From: Chromatiaceae bacterium | GTDB taxonomy: Bacteria > Pseudomonadota > Gammaproteobacteria > Chromatiales > Chromatiaceae | DNA: 64,000 nt | Reading direction: 5' to 3' | Assembly: GCA_024235175.1 (NCBI GenBank) | Contig: JACKMX010000002.1 | Location: 1,124,960 to 1,188,959 of the forward strand | Shown: one piece after another, positions 53,869 through 63,152 of the stretch | Position numbering within the stretch: position 1 is the first letter of the stretch | How the letters are laid out: every line of letters starts with the position of its first letter | Program-made: the position numbers and the translations under genes | Notes under the pieces: model-generated | What the model was told of the DNA's origin: nothing | The model's database searches: none | The model's input: only the letters and a program-made list of their open reading frames with translations

Positions 53869-55176
53869 TTAAAACTCGACACGAAGGCTGCCGGTGACCG
53901 TCCAGGTGTCCAGGTAGTCATGGCTCTCTAAGCGCTCATACTCGATAAATGCCTGGACACCATGGGTCATAACAGCCTGCGCTCCGATGGCCAAGCGAAG
54001 ATAGTCACGGTCTGGATTGTCAGTCTGGACGGTCACAACGCTGCCAGAATCAAGTGCAAGAGATGAAGGGATCCGTCTGGAGTCATCCTTGTACTCATGC
54101 GCCCACTCGAGCCGGCCGTAAGGAATCAACACTCCCCATGGCATACTCGTTGAATAGTTGGCAGTTATGCCCAGCTGCGACGTAATGGATTTTATTTTCT
54201 GGCTTTTGTACGAGAGCGCGAGATTCAAATCGTCAGTTTCTGTATAACCATCTATATCAGTCTTCGAATAGTCAATCCCTAAATAAGGTGTCACAGACCA
54301 AGCACCACTAATCCAGGTGTAACCTGCTGCCATACCTGCAAGTATCTGATCTCCATTGGTATCACCCTTGGCGGTACCCGCCAAGCTGGTCCCGATAGCT
54401 GTTGCACGCTGCGTCTCGTAATCCAACTTCGCGAAACCCAGATAGACATCGAAATATGTGTTGTCCACGGGTATGTAATTTGCGTAGACAGTCGCCGCCC
54501 AACTCTCCGTATCAAGCGTGCCTGCGCCGCTATCGAAATCTACCTCATCTGTCTCGACTCCGAGTGCCAGACCCGCAACAAGTGAATCAGATAATCTGTA
54601 ATCGATCCCTAAGGTCAGACCACGTAATTCAGAGTCGTATCCATTTTCGCGAATTGTCTGTTCGCGATCACTCTCAGTGTATCGAGCTACGGCGAATGCA
54701 CCCCATTTATCAAAACCGGAGTCCTCTCCCGCCGAACCTCCAATTATGCCTGACCAATAGTGGCCACTATTGGTGCCAGCATTGTTTAGTTCATCAAGGC
54801 GTTGTTCAACACCTTCCCGGTGTTGCATCACCATTGAATTCGAAACGCTTCCCAAAGCTCCAAGCACCGTCACATTGGTCGAGACACGAGGGCCGGTTGA
54901 GCCACCTGAACTGGGACCACTATCAGCAAGATTGGAGCATAGCTCCGCCTCCTCCGGCGTAATCTCACTAAACGGTTTTTCGTTCACATCGCCGCAGAAC
55001 TGTTGTAACACTGCGTCCCACTCGTCGTCCGGCGATTGAGCATACACACATTGAGTATGCGCAACCCAACTTATCAGGACGGCACCAAATGACAACCCAA
55101 TAACTCTAAGTAAGTTTTGAGATAATGGATACAGAATGCACCACGCGAATTTTGGTCTATAATCGTCCACGATCAA
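53869..55176 (-). CDS. Compact autotransporter-barrel protein (paralogue)
   Basis: The 435-aa protein has a signal sequence (SFGAVLISWVAHTQCVYAQ), a short N-terminal region with two Cys (QFCGDV, ELCSNL) and a Ser/Gly linker, and a barrel (~170-435) ending TVTGSLRVEF. Barrel motifs match the 50056-51441 protein (RGLTLGIDYRLSDSLVAGLA). TTG/GTG start at 55176/55170 uncertain. The pair looks like a recent duplication that diverged in its passenger. Confidence 0.82.
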   Translation of the reverse strand: MIVDDYRPKFAWCILYPLSQNLLRVIGLSFGAVLISWVAHTQCVYAQSPDDEWDAVLQQFCGDVNEKPFSEITPEEAELCSNLADSGPSSGGSTGPRVSTNVTVLGALGSVSNSMVMQHREGVEQRLDELNNAGTNSGHYWSGIIGGSAGEDSGFDKWGAFAVARYTESDREQTIRENGYDSELRGLTLGIDYRLSDSLVAGLALGVETDEVDFDSGAGTLDTESWAATVYANYIPVDNTYFDVYLGFAKLDYETQRATAIGTSLAGTAKGDTNGDQILAGMAAGYTWISGAWSVTPYLGIDYSKTDIDGYTETDDLNLALSYKSQKIKSITSQLGITANYSTSMPWGVLIPYGRLEWAHEYKDDSRRIPSSLALDSGSVVTVQTDNPDRDYLRLAIGAQAVMTHGVQAFIEYERLESHDYLDTWTVTGSLRVEF

Positions 55177-55464
55177 GTTCCCCGTTTTTCAGTAAATCGT
55201 AACCAGGTCCGATTATCATCTGTTGCTTTGATAATCCGAGCCGTGCGTAACGAAATACACACCATACAATCACACCTGCAGATCAATCATAATTCATTGA
55301 GTGACTTGCATTTACTCTCAACATCTGCACATTTTTTCCTTACAGCTATTAGGTCCATACTTTTCCAAGATTCTTCAACCTGGTGTACTGAACTCTGACT
55401 ACTTCAATATCATCCCAGCCGTATGTTTAAGGGCTCGTAAGCCCAACTTCGAAACCGACGCGAA
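55177..55464. other. AT-rich intergenic before autotransporter paralogue
   Basis: About 290 bp between the S8 protease stop and the autotransporter start, markedly AT-richer than its surroundings; the promoter of the latter must lie here. No RNA or repeat recognised. Confidence 0.4.
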
Positions 55465-58400
55465 TTAAGGGATGTTGTTACAGGTGAACTGCGTACCAAC
55501 CACCGGCACATATCCGCTCACAGGGCCACGCCACTCCTGCCAAATACCCGTGCACTGCCCAGGATCGCTGCTAGGCCCAGCAGCAGCATCATCGCAAAAA
55601 GCACGTATGTTATCGGGAACATTTGTGATAACTTCCCAGAAACCTGAAGTAAAGTGTCCGAACACAACGCTGTGTGCGTTCGAATCCCACACTGGCTGGC
55701 CATTCTGCAATATCGGCTGGCCAAGCGAGTCGCTCCTAAGATTGTAGTCACTGTTTATCTGGGCCTGTGTCTCAAAACCGGATAGCGTTAATACACCACA
55801 GGTGGAACCCTGACATGTCAGCGAGGCACCGTCCACCGATGGAAACTGAAGGCTGCTTCCCCGCCACTCCCGCCATGGAGTGCAAACATCCGGCCCGCTG
55901 TCAAAAGCGCTCTCGGAACACAATGCCGGCCGGCCTGGATCTCCGTATAGTAAATCCCAGCGATCTTCGCCATCATTGAAAGTGACCGCAGTACTGAACG
56001 CTCCTTCACCCGCAGAGATCTGCGACGATCGAGACCATATGGGACTCTGACTACCCGAGTCGGAACATGTGTAAGCACCGTTCATAACGGCATCGAATCC
56101 GGAAACGGTCAGGATGGCGCAAGTATCGCACACAGAGCTGGAAGATTGCTCCGGCTGAACCGGTCCTACAGCGGCGCTTGTCAGTTGCTCAAGTGTTCCC
56201 TGGCCATCGACATAGCTTACTAATATCTGGATGTCGGCCCCAACGTCTACCAAACCTAATGTATAATTGCTGTTCGTCGCCCCTGAAATATTGACACCGT
56301 TTCTCTGCCACTGATAGTTGAAAGGACCCAGTCCATCTGCGTCAGCAACGGTCGACGCCCCCACAGTCAACAATTCTCCGACCCTCGGTTCGCCAATAAC
56401 GGTGACGGTCCCGGTCGGTGAATGGTTTGCGACCGACACCACCAAATCAATACCGCTGCCTGTAGACACAAGCGTACCAGCACCAGGATCCTGGCTGATC
56501 ACCCGTCCGGCAGATAAGGTGCTGCTGACCGCCTGAGTCACCGCTCCGACCTGCAGACCGGCACTCTCCAGCACAGCGGTGGCGCTAACCAGCAGCTGCC
56601 CCTGCACATTTGGCACATTTACCGGTGGCACTGTTCCTGAGGATAGGATTATCGTGACTGTTCGGAAGCGCCCCGACCCACCGGGGTCATTCACCCCGAT
56701 CACTGTGCCCGCGGGATCAGCACTGGCCTGTTCCTGTGTATCCACCAACAGGCAACCCGCCAGCAACAGCGCCCGTGCGCTACCCTCGCTCAACCCCAGC
56801 AGCGATGGCAGCGGATAAGAATTCCCGGTAGGACATAAAGCATTCAGCACATTAATCCGCGGGACGTCCTTCTCTACAAAGTTAATCGCCTGCCCGTTGG
56901 CCGTGAGCCGTGACTCCACCTCCAGCAAGCCAACCCCTTGAGAAAGCAGCAATGCCGCAGCTCCCGACACCATCGGTGCCGCCTGTGACGTCCCGGTCAA
57001 CTTCCCATAACCTGCACCTGGCAGAGTCGACAGGATCGCCTCCCCCGGCGCCGCCAGATCCACCCAGGTACCGTGCCGACTGCCCACCATACCCCCACTC
57101 GGCACCAGGCGGCCTTCCACACCCGTCAGGTTCGTTGCTCCCACCGCAATCAGGTTCGGTGTCTGAAATGAGTTCAACGTCGAACACGCCGCCGGGTACT
57201 GCTTGTCGGTCTCCTGCGTAGCTGACGTGTAATTACCCACGGCTGCCACTACCAGCGCCACATCCTTTGCCCGATCCACAGCCTGGCATACCGACTTCAC
57301 CGTTCCCGACGCATTCCAGCTGTGCGTGTCCGTCCCACCACTCACGTTGATGACCTGCGCGCCATCAGCATGCGCAGCGTCGATCGCATCCGACATACTC
57401 GAAGCGGTGAAGTCTGTGTGCAAATGCACAAGGGTGCTCCCACGGGCCACCCCCGCTATGCCCCTGCTATTCCAGGTCGACGCGCCCGCGATCCCCGCCA
57501 CATGGGTCCCGTGGGAACATACCGTGCCAGGGGAGCTGGTCGTCACCCAACCAGCCAAGTCCGGATGCACCACGTCCACCCCGTCGTCAATCACTGCAAT
57601 CTTCACTCCCGACCCGGACGCCACTCTCCACGCATCCGGCAGGCCACTGCCTGCCGAAGCGACTACTCCAATACGGGTCAGCCCACCCTGCTCTGACAGA
57701 CAGGTGTCCTCACCCTGCCCGGCCAAAGAACCCGAACAATCCGCGCCGGAGGATTGCGGGGGTGGCACAAGCACCGCGCACGCCCCTCCCTGAGAGGCCG
57801 ACCCCAGCACATTTGGCTCTGCGTACAACACCTCCGGATATGACTCCAGCTGTGCTACCATGGCCTGCAACGCCGTTTCGTTTTCTATCAGCTCGCACAA
57901 CCTCAACTGGTAGATGCCCAGCCCCGGGATGGTCCCTTTAATCTCGCCGATCACCCCAGGTTGCGCGCAGTCAGCACCCCCAAAGATGGAGCGGATTCTA
58001 TCCTCAGAGACCAGTCCCTCTCCCACGGTCCCCAAAAACTTCACCAGCAGCTCATCCGCAATCAGGCGGGCACTCCCCCCTGCCGGGTCTTCCACTAGGT
58101 TTTCCTGGTTCAGATTCGAAGGCGCTATGCCGACGGCGAAGCCTGTCACACATAAGGTCGTCTCTTCTGAGACCACCACCTCACGCGTTGTCATCACCCG
58201 TGCCTCGAACGCCAGACACTGCTCCGGAGCCAGACCCAGGGCCGATGGGTCGATGGCCGTCCGGCCCCGATACAGACCATCCCCAGCCAGCAGGTCGTCC
58301 CCCAAGCCGTCGTCCCTCAGCACCACCGGTGCAAGCCGGTTACCCAGCTCGATAAGCTCAACTAGCTGCACAGGAGCATCACCTTGCTGCGACACCCGCA

Positions 58401-58929
58401 AACCGAACACCACCTCGCTCGACTCACCCAGACTCAGAGCTCCGGGGCGGATGAGAGGCGCGGACACTCCCACCAGGGATGCCCAGACTGAAGCGTCGAA
58501 ACGGAATCTCTTTCGATCCGGATTGGAGAACCTTAGCACCACTGCTTCGCTCACCTCTCCGGGCGAAAGTCCTGTACCAGCCAGCGGCACCTCAACAAAC
58601 TTTTGTCCATCCGCTGTCTGCCCTATTGCATTAGTCAAACCCACAGAATCCGGCATGTGCCCCACCACCAGCCATAGCGGTCCGGGCAACAACTGCGTCG
58701 AGACGTTGTGCACCCGACCCAGCGTATCGAATGTCGCCGTACGCCGGTTAAACCGCAAACCTGAGAATGACACTGAAACCCGATCATCCAGACTTACGCT
58801 ACCTTCCGCCGGTGCCGATTGAGGGTAGACCAGAACAAGGATAGCTAACGCCCAAAGCAGGCAGGTTATAAACAATGAGTGAATAAATCCGACCGCTTTC
58901 CAGCTGTCTAGAGGGAAGATATTACCCAT
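55465..58929 (-). CDS. Large S8 subtilisin-like serine protease with PASTA and Ig-like domains
   Basis: The 1154-aa secreted protein has a signal peptide, an anchor-X-like beta domain (~35-240), a propeptide-like region with PEVLYAEPN, the S8 domain with Asp448 (VIDDGVD), His476 (GTHVAG) and Ser648 (GTSQAAP), a PASTA domain (VPNVQGQLLVSATAVLESAG), an Ig-like domain (YQWQRNGVNISGATNSNYTL), and two tandem C-terminal modules (~937-1043, ~1044-1154) sharing CxxLTxSGF and WREWRG or WQEWRG. GGAGGA ribosome site. Likely surface-acting; it sits between an autotransporter and a PEP-CTERM-like protein. Confidence 0.92.
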   Translation of the reverse strand: MGNIFPLDSWKAVGFIHSLFITCLLWALAILVLVYPQSAPAEGSVSLDDRVSVSFSGLRFNRRTATFDTLGRVHNVSTQLLPGPLWLVVGHMPDSVGLTNAIGQTADGQKFVEVPLAGTGLSPGEVSEAVVLRFSNPDRKRFRFDASVWASLVGVSAPLIRPGALSLGESSEVVFGLRVSQQGDAPVQLVELIELGNRLAPVVLRDDGLGDDLLAGDGLYRGRTAIDPSALGLAPEQCLAFEARVMTTREVVVSEETTLCVTGFAVGIAPSNLNQENLVEDPAGGSARLIADELLVKFLGTVGEGLVSEDRIRSIFGGADCAQPGVIGEIKGTIPGLGIYQLRLCELIENETALQAMVAQLESYPEVLYAEPNVLGSASQGGACAVLVPPPQSSGADCSGSLAGQGEDTCLSEQGGLTRIGVVASAGSGLPDAWRVASGSGVKIAVIDDGVDVVHPDLAGWVTTSSPGTVCSHGTHVAGIAGASTWNSRGIAGVARGSTLVHLHTDFTASSMSDAIDAAHADGAQVINVSGGTDTHSWNASGTVKSVCQAVDRAKDVALVVAAVGNYTSATQETDKQYPAACSTLNSFQTPNLIAVGATNLTGVEGRLVPSGGMVGSRHGTWVDLAAPGEAILSTLPGAGYGKLTGTSQAAPMVSGAAALLLSQGVGLLEVESRLTANGQAINFVEKDVPRINVLNALCPTGNSYPLPSLLGLSEGSARALLLAGCLLVDTQEQASADPAGTVIGVNDPGGSGRFRTVTIILSSGTVPPVNVPNVQGQLLVSATAVLESAGLQVGAVTQAVSSTLSAGRVISQDPGAGTLVSTGSGIDLVVSVANHSPTGTVTVIGEPRVGELLTVGASTVADADGLGPFNYQWQRNGVNISGATNSNYTLGLVDVGADIQILVSYVDGQGTLEQLTSAAVGPVQPEQSSSSVCDTCAILTVSGFDAVMNGAYTCSDSGSQSPIWSRSSQISAGEGAFSTAVTFNDGEDRWDLLYGDPGRPALCSESAFDSGPDVCTPWREWRGSSLQFPSVDGASLTCQGSTCGVLTLSGFETQAQINSDYNLRSDSLGQPILQNGQPVWDSNAHSVVFGHFTSGFWEVITNVPDNIRAFCDDAAAGPSSDPGQCTGIWQEWRGPVSGYVPVVGTQFTCNNIP

Positions 58930-58974
58930 GGCGTCCTCCGTTTATTCTCAAAGCGCCACGACCTTACTTCAACG

Positions 58975-59718
58975 TCAGCGCTCACACCGCAGCTGAAGCG
59001 CGATTTGAACGAGGTTTGTTTGCGGTCCTGTCTGCGAGCGTACATGTTGCCGGATGAATGCTGAATAACTACAGCCATTCAGAACCGTGCGTAACCTGTA
59101 CGAAAAGCAAATAATAAAACCGATGCTAACTAGCCAAATAGCATAAGGCTCAGGCACAGTTGCCTTTGCGCTCCAACTTGCGACTGTGCCGGTCAACGCA
59201 CCGAATACCTGCAGATCACCCACATCTTCTCCTGTGATGTCAAAAGCAAGAAGAGCATGCGTATCCAGTGGGTCATCGGTTAAAACGATTGGCAAGTCTC
59301 CAAATTCATCGAGAATGAAGAAAGAAAACTGATCCGGAAAAAGCCCACCGGTATAATTCTCAGTGAGTTCTACACTGAAGGTGATAAAGCTGCCAAGGAT
59401 GAGGGGTTGAAGATACTCGTTAAAAAAAAATGTGTCTTTTATGGCAACTGGACCCGGGAGATTGCCCATTACATCCCCGACAATGAGCCCCGGATCAAGA
59501 GAGGCAGGGGCTCCGTCTCTGTTGAAGGAGACTAGAGTTGCCATATTATTAGCCACTCCATCTCCATCAATCAAATCAAACGCCAATTGTGCTGTTGTGC
59601 CGGTAAGAGATGAAGTATCGATGGTAACCTCGAGCAAGGTTGCCTGTGCTGAGCGTGTCTGAAAGGCCGCGAGAATTGCGAAGAAAAACAAAATCCGGAA
59701 ACCGTAGGTAGCGCGCAC
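58975..59718 (-). CDS. PEP-CTERM-type secreted protein
   Basis: The 247-aa product has a signal peptide (RILFFFAILAAFQTRSAQA), a beta-rich body and a PEP-CTERM-like anchor: VPEPYAIWLVSIGFIICFSYRLR. Such signals are cut by exosortase/EpsH systems in EPS-producing bacteria. Unusually about 35 residues follow the anchor (RTVLNG...LRCER), whereas the motif should end the protein. GTG 59718 has an AGGGAAAGGGG ribosome site; the longer ATG frame from 59790 lacks one and spoils the signal peptide. Confidence 0.8.
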   Translation of the reverse strand: MRATYGFRILFFFAILAAFQTRSAQATLLEVTIDTSSLTGTTAQLAFDLIDGDGVANNMATLVSFNRDGAPASLDPGLIVGDVMGNLPGPVAIKDTFFFNEYLQPLILGSFITFSVELTENYTGGLFPDQFSFFILDEFGDLPIVLTDDPLDTHALLAFDITGEDVGDLQVFGALTGTVASWSAKATVPEPYAIWLVSIGFIICFSYRLRTVLNGCSYSAFIRQHVRSQTGPQTNLVQIALQLRCER

Positions 59719-60210
59719 CCCCCTTTCCCTCCATGATCTCTTAGACTGAGTATTATTTTGATCCGTTCGAGAGCGGTAAAATACTTCCACGAAGCTTTAG
59801 ATTATTTTTTAGTAGCCACGCGCGAAGTCACAAACCACATCTATTCACCGCAAACGCACTTATCAGACACACAATAAAATAAAGATCTGTCCAATAAGGT
59901 ACTTATTTACATTAGCAAATATAGGGAATATTACAATAAGTGTTTAGAAAAGCAGGACCTCCAGATATGAAATAGTCTTGTCCAGTAAATGAAACCACTT
60001 TTTCCAAGCATCGTCCTCTCGAGCAAAACTGCTTGATGAGTTGGACGTTGGCTATATTAAGATAATATTTTTCTCTGATCCGGTATTCCTTTGAAAGACA
60101 GCCTGGTCAAACCGATATTTATCCGTCAATCTTGAGAGTTTACGGTGTGCGAACGGTCGGCTATAAGGCTGGAAGGAGTATGAAAAAACTCACCGCAAAT
60201 GGAGGACACC
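59719..60210. other. AT-rich intergenic between PEP-CTERM and lipoprotein genes
   Basis: About 490 bp of divergent upstream DNA, strongly AT-rich, presumably holding both promoters. No RNA gene, REP or coding frame recognised. Confidence 0.4.
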
Positions 60211-60879
60211 ATGGAACATCCCGCAGCGACATTTGGGTTGACCATACTCTTTGCATACCAGCTGGCAGCCTGCTCCATCCAGGATTCCGGCAAAAGTCGT
60301 CCTGAAACGGAAACGCAAGCCGGAGGCAAAGCACTGACCGGCTGTGCACAAGTCGGCCCACTGACATGTGAACTCCCTCCGTTGCAGGATCTTAGCGCCG
60401 AAGCCTGCGCCATGCTCCGGAGCTGCCTCGAGGGCCGTCAGTTCGGCGATCAACTCATCGAACAGGTCATCGACTGCGATACACCGGTATTGTCCGCTGC
60501 CTCCGGGCAGGGTATGGCCGCGGCGGTGGCAGCTCAACTCCAAGTCGATGGCCCCCCCTCATATGGGGCATATCTTTTTATACACTTACAGCAGGGCTGG
60601 TGTCCTGCAGACATTCTGCTTGAGCCGGCCTGGGATCATGGCGGTTACTGCGAGTCGCAGCACGCGTTTCGGTGGGAAGCCGGAGCCTCGGATTCAGGGG
60701 CTGAGCTTCATGTGGTGTCGGAACGCATCTGCCACATGCCGCTGGATCAGGAGGAGATCGCAGCTGGCGAATCCGACATCGCAATGAGCGAGTGCCGGCG
60801 CACGCAATACGGGTTAGCGGGAAACCTGGTCACAATAATATCTCAGTTCGATACCGAAGGTCCGTGTCAGAGCCGATAA
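60211..60879 (+). CDS. Cys-rich lipoprotein, candidate immunity partner of the M15 gene
   Basis: The 222-aa product from ATG 60211 (GGAGGACACC upstream) has a short signal with lipobox LAAC (Cys21), then about eleven cysteines (GCAQVGPLTC, LSAEACAMLRSCLEG, GWCPADILL, GGYCESQ, RICHMP), consistent with a disulfide-rich periplasmic fold. No family recognised. It is co-oriented with and just upstream of the M15-type peptidase; peptidoglycan-hydrolase effectors commonly have a periplasmic immunity lipoprotein encoded beside them, so an immunity role is inferred. Confidence 0.72.
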   Translation: MEHPAATFGLTILFAYQLAACSIQDSGKSRPETETQAGGKALTGCAQVGPLTCELPPLQDLSAEACAMLRSCLEGRQFGDQLIEQVIDCDTPVLSAASGQGMAAAVAAQLQVDGPPSYGAYLFIHLQQGWCPADILLEPAWDHGGYCESQHAFRWEAGASDSGAELHVVSERICHMPLDQEEIAAGESDIAMSECRRTQYGLAGNLVTIISQFDTEGPCQSR

Positions 60880-60977
60880 CACTTCCGGTGCGCTGAGAGT
60901 TGTACCCGGCGTACCAACTGGAACCTGGAATAACGATGGGGTGAGCATCGCCCCTGGATGAGTAAAGGAGATTACAG

Positions 60978-62126
60978 ATGGGTACAGGTCGAATTCCGGG
61001 GCCGCTGGGAATGCGGGTCATTACCGGCTGCATCCTGAGACGGGGACCAATGGATCCATACGTCTACTTCGATGACGAGTTTCCACAGATGACCCCGGGG
61101 CCAACGGGAACCAATAAAGATCCCGGTGCCAAACTCGCGGAATCCACCGAGAAAAACTCCAAGGAAAACGAAGATGAGCTGAAGCTGCTGGTAAAGGTCT
61201 ATGGTGTCGTAAAAAACAGAAAAGGCGACAACGCCTACGTCTACTGGAAGAATAAAAAGAGACAGTACCGCGTCGCCGACTATGTCAGGGATCGCAACGC
61301 ATTTTTCGGCACCGCTGATGCCTACCGCTCGTACAGGAAAAAGGCGCACGATGAACTTGAAGCAGACAAGAAAAAACTGCGTAGATACATCGAGCCGCCA
61401 CCGGCCAGACGCAAGAGCGTCGCAGGATGGGAGGGAGCACAGGATGTTTTTTACGCTTGGGTCAGAAAGGCTTATGAAAAAAAACTTGGCGAAAAAGTCG
61501 ATATCCCCAAGTTGATCAGCAGCCAGATGTCCGAGAAGTTGAAGGCAGCGCTCAAGCAGGTCCGACTAGACTACGGCAAGAGTTTCCAGGCCGGAGGGTT
61601 CAATCCCAGGCCAATGAAGATGGACGGTTATCGCCTGGGCACCATCAGTGAACACGCCATAGGTACCGCGATCGATATCGAATCCGCGAAGAACGCCCAT
61701 ATCCAGACTGCTACCTGGAACCATATTTTGACTTTCACCGGGAAGTCCCTCAGTCACACGATGCGGCAGTCCAAGTGGAAGAGCAATCCGAAAGAGCTCT
61801 ACGACGCGATTAATGCCATCAATGCAGAGTTTGTGAAGAAGCTAAAAAAAGCAATGGACGACACTCTGGCAGAAGCGAAAAAGAACGCGGAAGCAGAGAA
61901 CTCAACAGCAAAACAGAAAGCGGAATACGAAACTGTAAAAAAAGACCCACTGAAGGCATGCATGGAAAAAGATGCCGCCCTGAAAGGGATCGGAGCCATT
62001 TTCCTGAAGCGCTGGAGAAATGGTTTCTTTGCCTTGCCCTGGGAGTTGGTGAAGGAGCTTCACGAGGAGAAATTTCTTTGGGGGGCAACCTTCAGCCATC
62101 CCGACTTGCATCATTTTGAACTCTGA
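60978..62126 (+). CDS. M15-type peptidoglycan peptidase (candidate secreted effector)
   Basis: The 382-aa cytoplasm-made protein has no signal peptide. The N-terminus (GRIPGPLG motif, ~residues 4-11) is typical of T6SS cargo; a lysine-rich region follows. The C-terminal half is an M15/VanY-like zinc peptidase fold: FQAGGFNPRPMKMDGYRLG, then SEHAIGTAIDI (zinc-ligand His226 and Asp233), and the C-terminal HPDLHHFEL with the last zinc-ligand His378/379. Absence of export signal with a cell-wall-cutting fold fits a T6SS effector; specificity is unverified. AAAGGAG ribosome site. REPs follow its stop. Confidence 0.85.
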   Translation: MGTGRIPGPLGMRVITGCILRRGPMDPYVYFDDEFPQMTPGPTGTNKDPGAKLAESTEKNSKENEDELKLLVKVYGVVKNRKGDNAYVYWKNKKRQYRVADYVRDRNAFFGTADAYRSYRKKAHDELEADKKKLRRYIEPPPARRKSVAGWEGAQDVFYAWVRKAYEKKLGEKVDIPKLISSQMSEKLKAALKQVRLDYGKSFQAGGFNPRPMKMDGYRLGTISEHAIGTAIDIESAKNAHIQTATWNHILTFTGKSLSHTMRQSKWKSNPKELYDAINAINAEFVKKLKKAMDDTLAEAKKNAEAENSTAKQKAEYETVKKDPLKACMEKDAALKGIGAIFLKRWRNGFFALPWELVKELHEEKFLWGATFSHPDLHHFEL

Positions 62127-62189
62127 TCCGGGGCGGACTGCATCATGCTTGACAATGCGTATTCCCTGTCCGGTGTCGCCAACAGTTTT

Positions 62190-62269
62190 GTAGCCCGGAT
62201 GTAACATAGTGAAATCCGGGAGGAGTTGTCGTCTTCTCCCCGGATTTCGTTACACTCCATCCGGGCTAC
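62190..62269. repeat. Inverted REP pair (BIME-like) after the M15 gene
   Basis: GTAGCCCGGATGTAA...ATCCGGG (62190-62220) and its inverted partner CCCGGATTTCGTTACACTCC...GGGCTAC (62239-62269). Same GTAG-headed family as the REPs around the RAYT at 16.3 kb, so that RAYT may mobilise it in trans. Confidence 0.85.
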
Positions 62270-62420
62270 TTGCTGAACGATATGCTGCGGCATACCCGGA
62301 AATTCAAAACGCTTCTTTCTTAGCATTGTCTTCCCTGACAAATTTGGTTGATGACATAACTCGGTCTATATTAGCGAATATTGTGTTCTGACCCTGTTTT
62401 TCTGTTTTTCGCTTTAGTGA

Positions 62421-63092
62421 CTATTGTGTATTATCTCCACCAGGAATAAATTTTAGAAAATTATTCAGCTTAACGTCCAGAGAACTTAGAAATCTAGAAA
62501 CAGCCATGTCACGTTGCTCAAGATCTAGCGTTAATTTCGGATCCAGTGCCTCTCTTGGAACAGCTTCCCCCCACGGGTCAGAGGAGGATCGCGGAAAGTA
62601 GTATATTAACTTATCCAATACTTTTTCCCTCCAACTAATAAATTGAGCCTTATCTTCCAGTACGTGAAGTGCGATTAATTCACCTATTGCAGCTTCAGTT
62701 TCTGCAGCTTCCTCTTCAGTAACATAGTAAGTATTTAAAATCGTAACCAACGCCAAGTCTATGGCACCAAATATAGGCCCTTCCCAATCTTTCTCTTTCA
62801 ATGGAGGCGGCGCTCGATAACTTTTTTCCATTTCGAACGCCCAGCATGCTTGTATAAATTTATAGGGCACGGAAGTCTCAAATTGTTTACTTAATCTAAA
62901 TATCACCCATTCGGAACATGCAATCGCATAGGCAATGATTGCCCTGTTCGAAACTCTAGACAATTGCTCCATTGTTTCTTCATTGCGATCCCCTAAGGTT
63001 TCATAGGGGTCCCATGCATCCCATTTATGTGAAAGTTTCTTCTCACTAATCACATTTAGCGGTATATAGTCTGGACAAGAAATTATATCCAT
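62421..63092 (-). CDS. Hypothetical protein, candidate immunity to the deaminase toxin
   Basis: The 223-aa cytoplasmic protein is alpha-helical with several Trp (LSHKWDAWDPYETL, ACSEWVIFRLSK, GAIDLALVTILNTYYVTEEE). No family recognised. It starts 60 bp after the deaminase-effector stop on the same strand and is AT-richer than the surrounding genes, the arrangement and composition expected of a toxin-immunity pair. Immunity is inferred. Confidence 0.72.
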   Translation of the reverse strand: MDIISCPDYIPLNVISEKKLSHKWDAWDPYETLGDRNEETMEQLSRVSNRAIIAYAIACSEWVIFRLSKQFETSVPYKFIQACWAFEMEKSYRAPPPLKEKDWEGPIFGAIDLALVTILNTYYVTEEEAAETEAAIGELIALHVLEDKAQFISWREKVLDKLIYYFPRSSSDPWGEAVPREALDPKLTLDLEQRDMAVSRFLSSLDVKLNNFLKFIPGGDNTQ

Positions 63093-63152
63093 CAGAATCC
63101 CTAAACCCTTAGATCGAAATCCATCATTCTATTTTCGTATACGCCGAGATCG

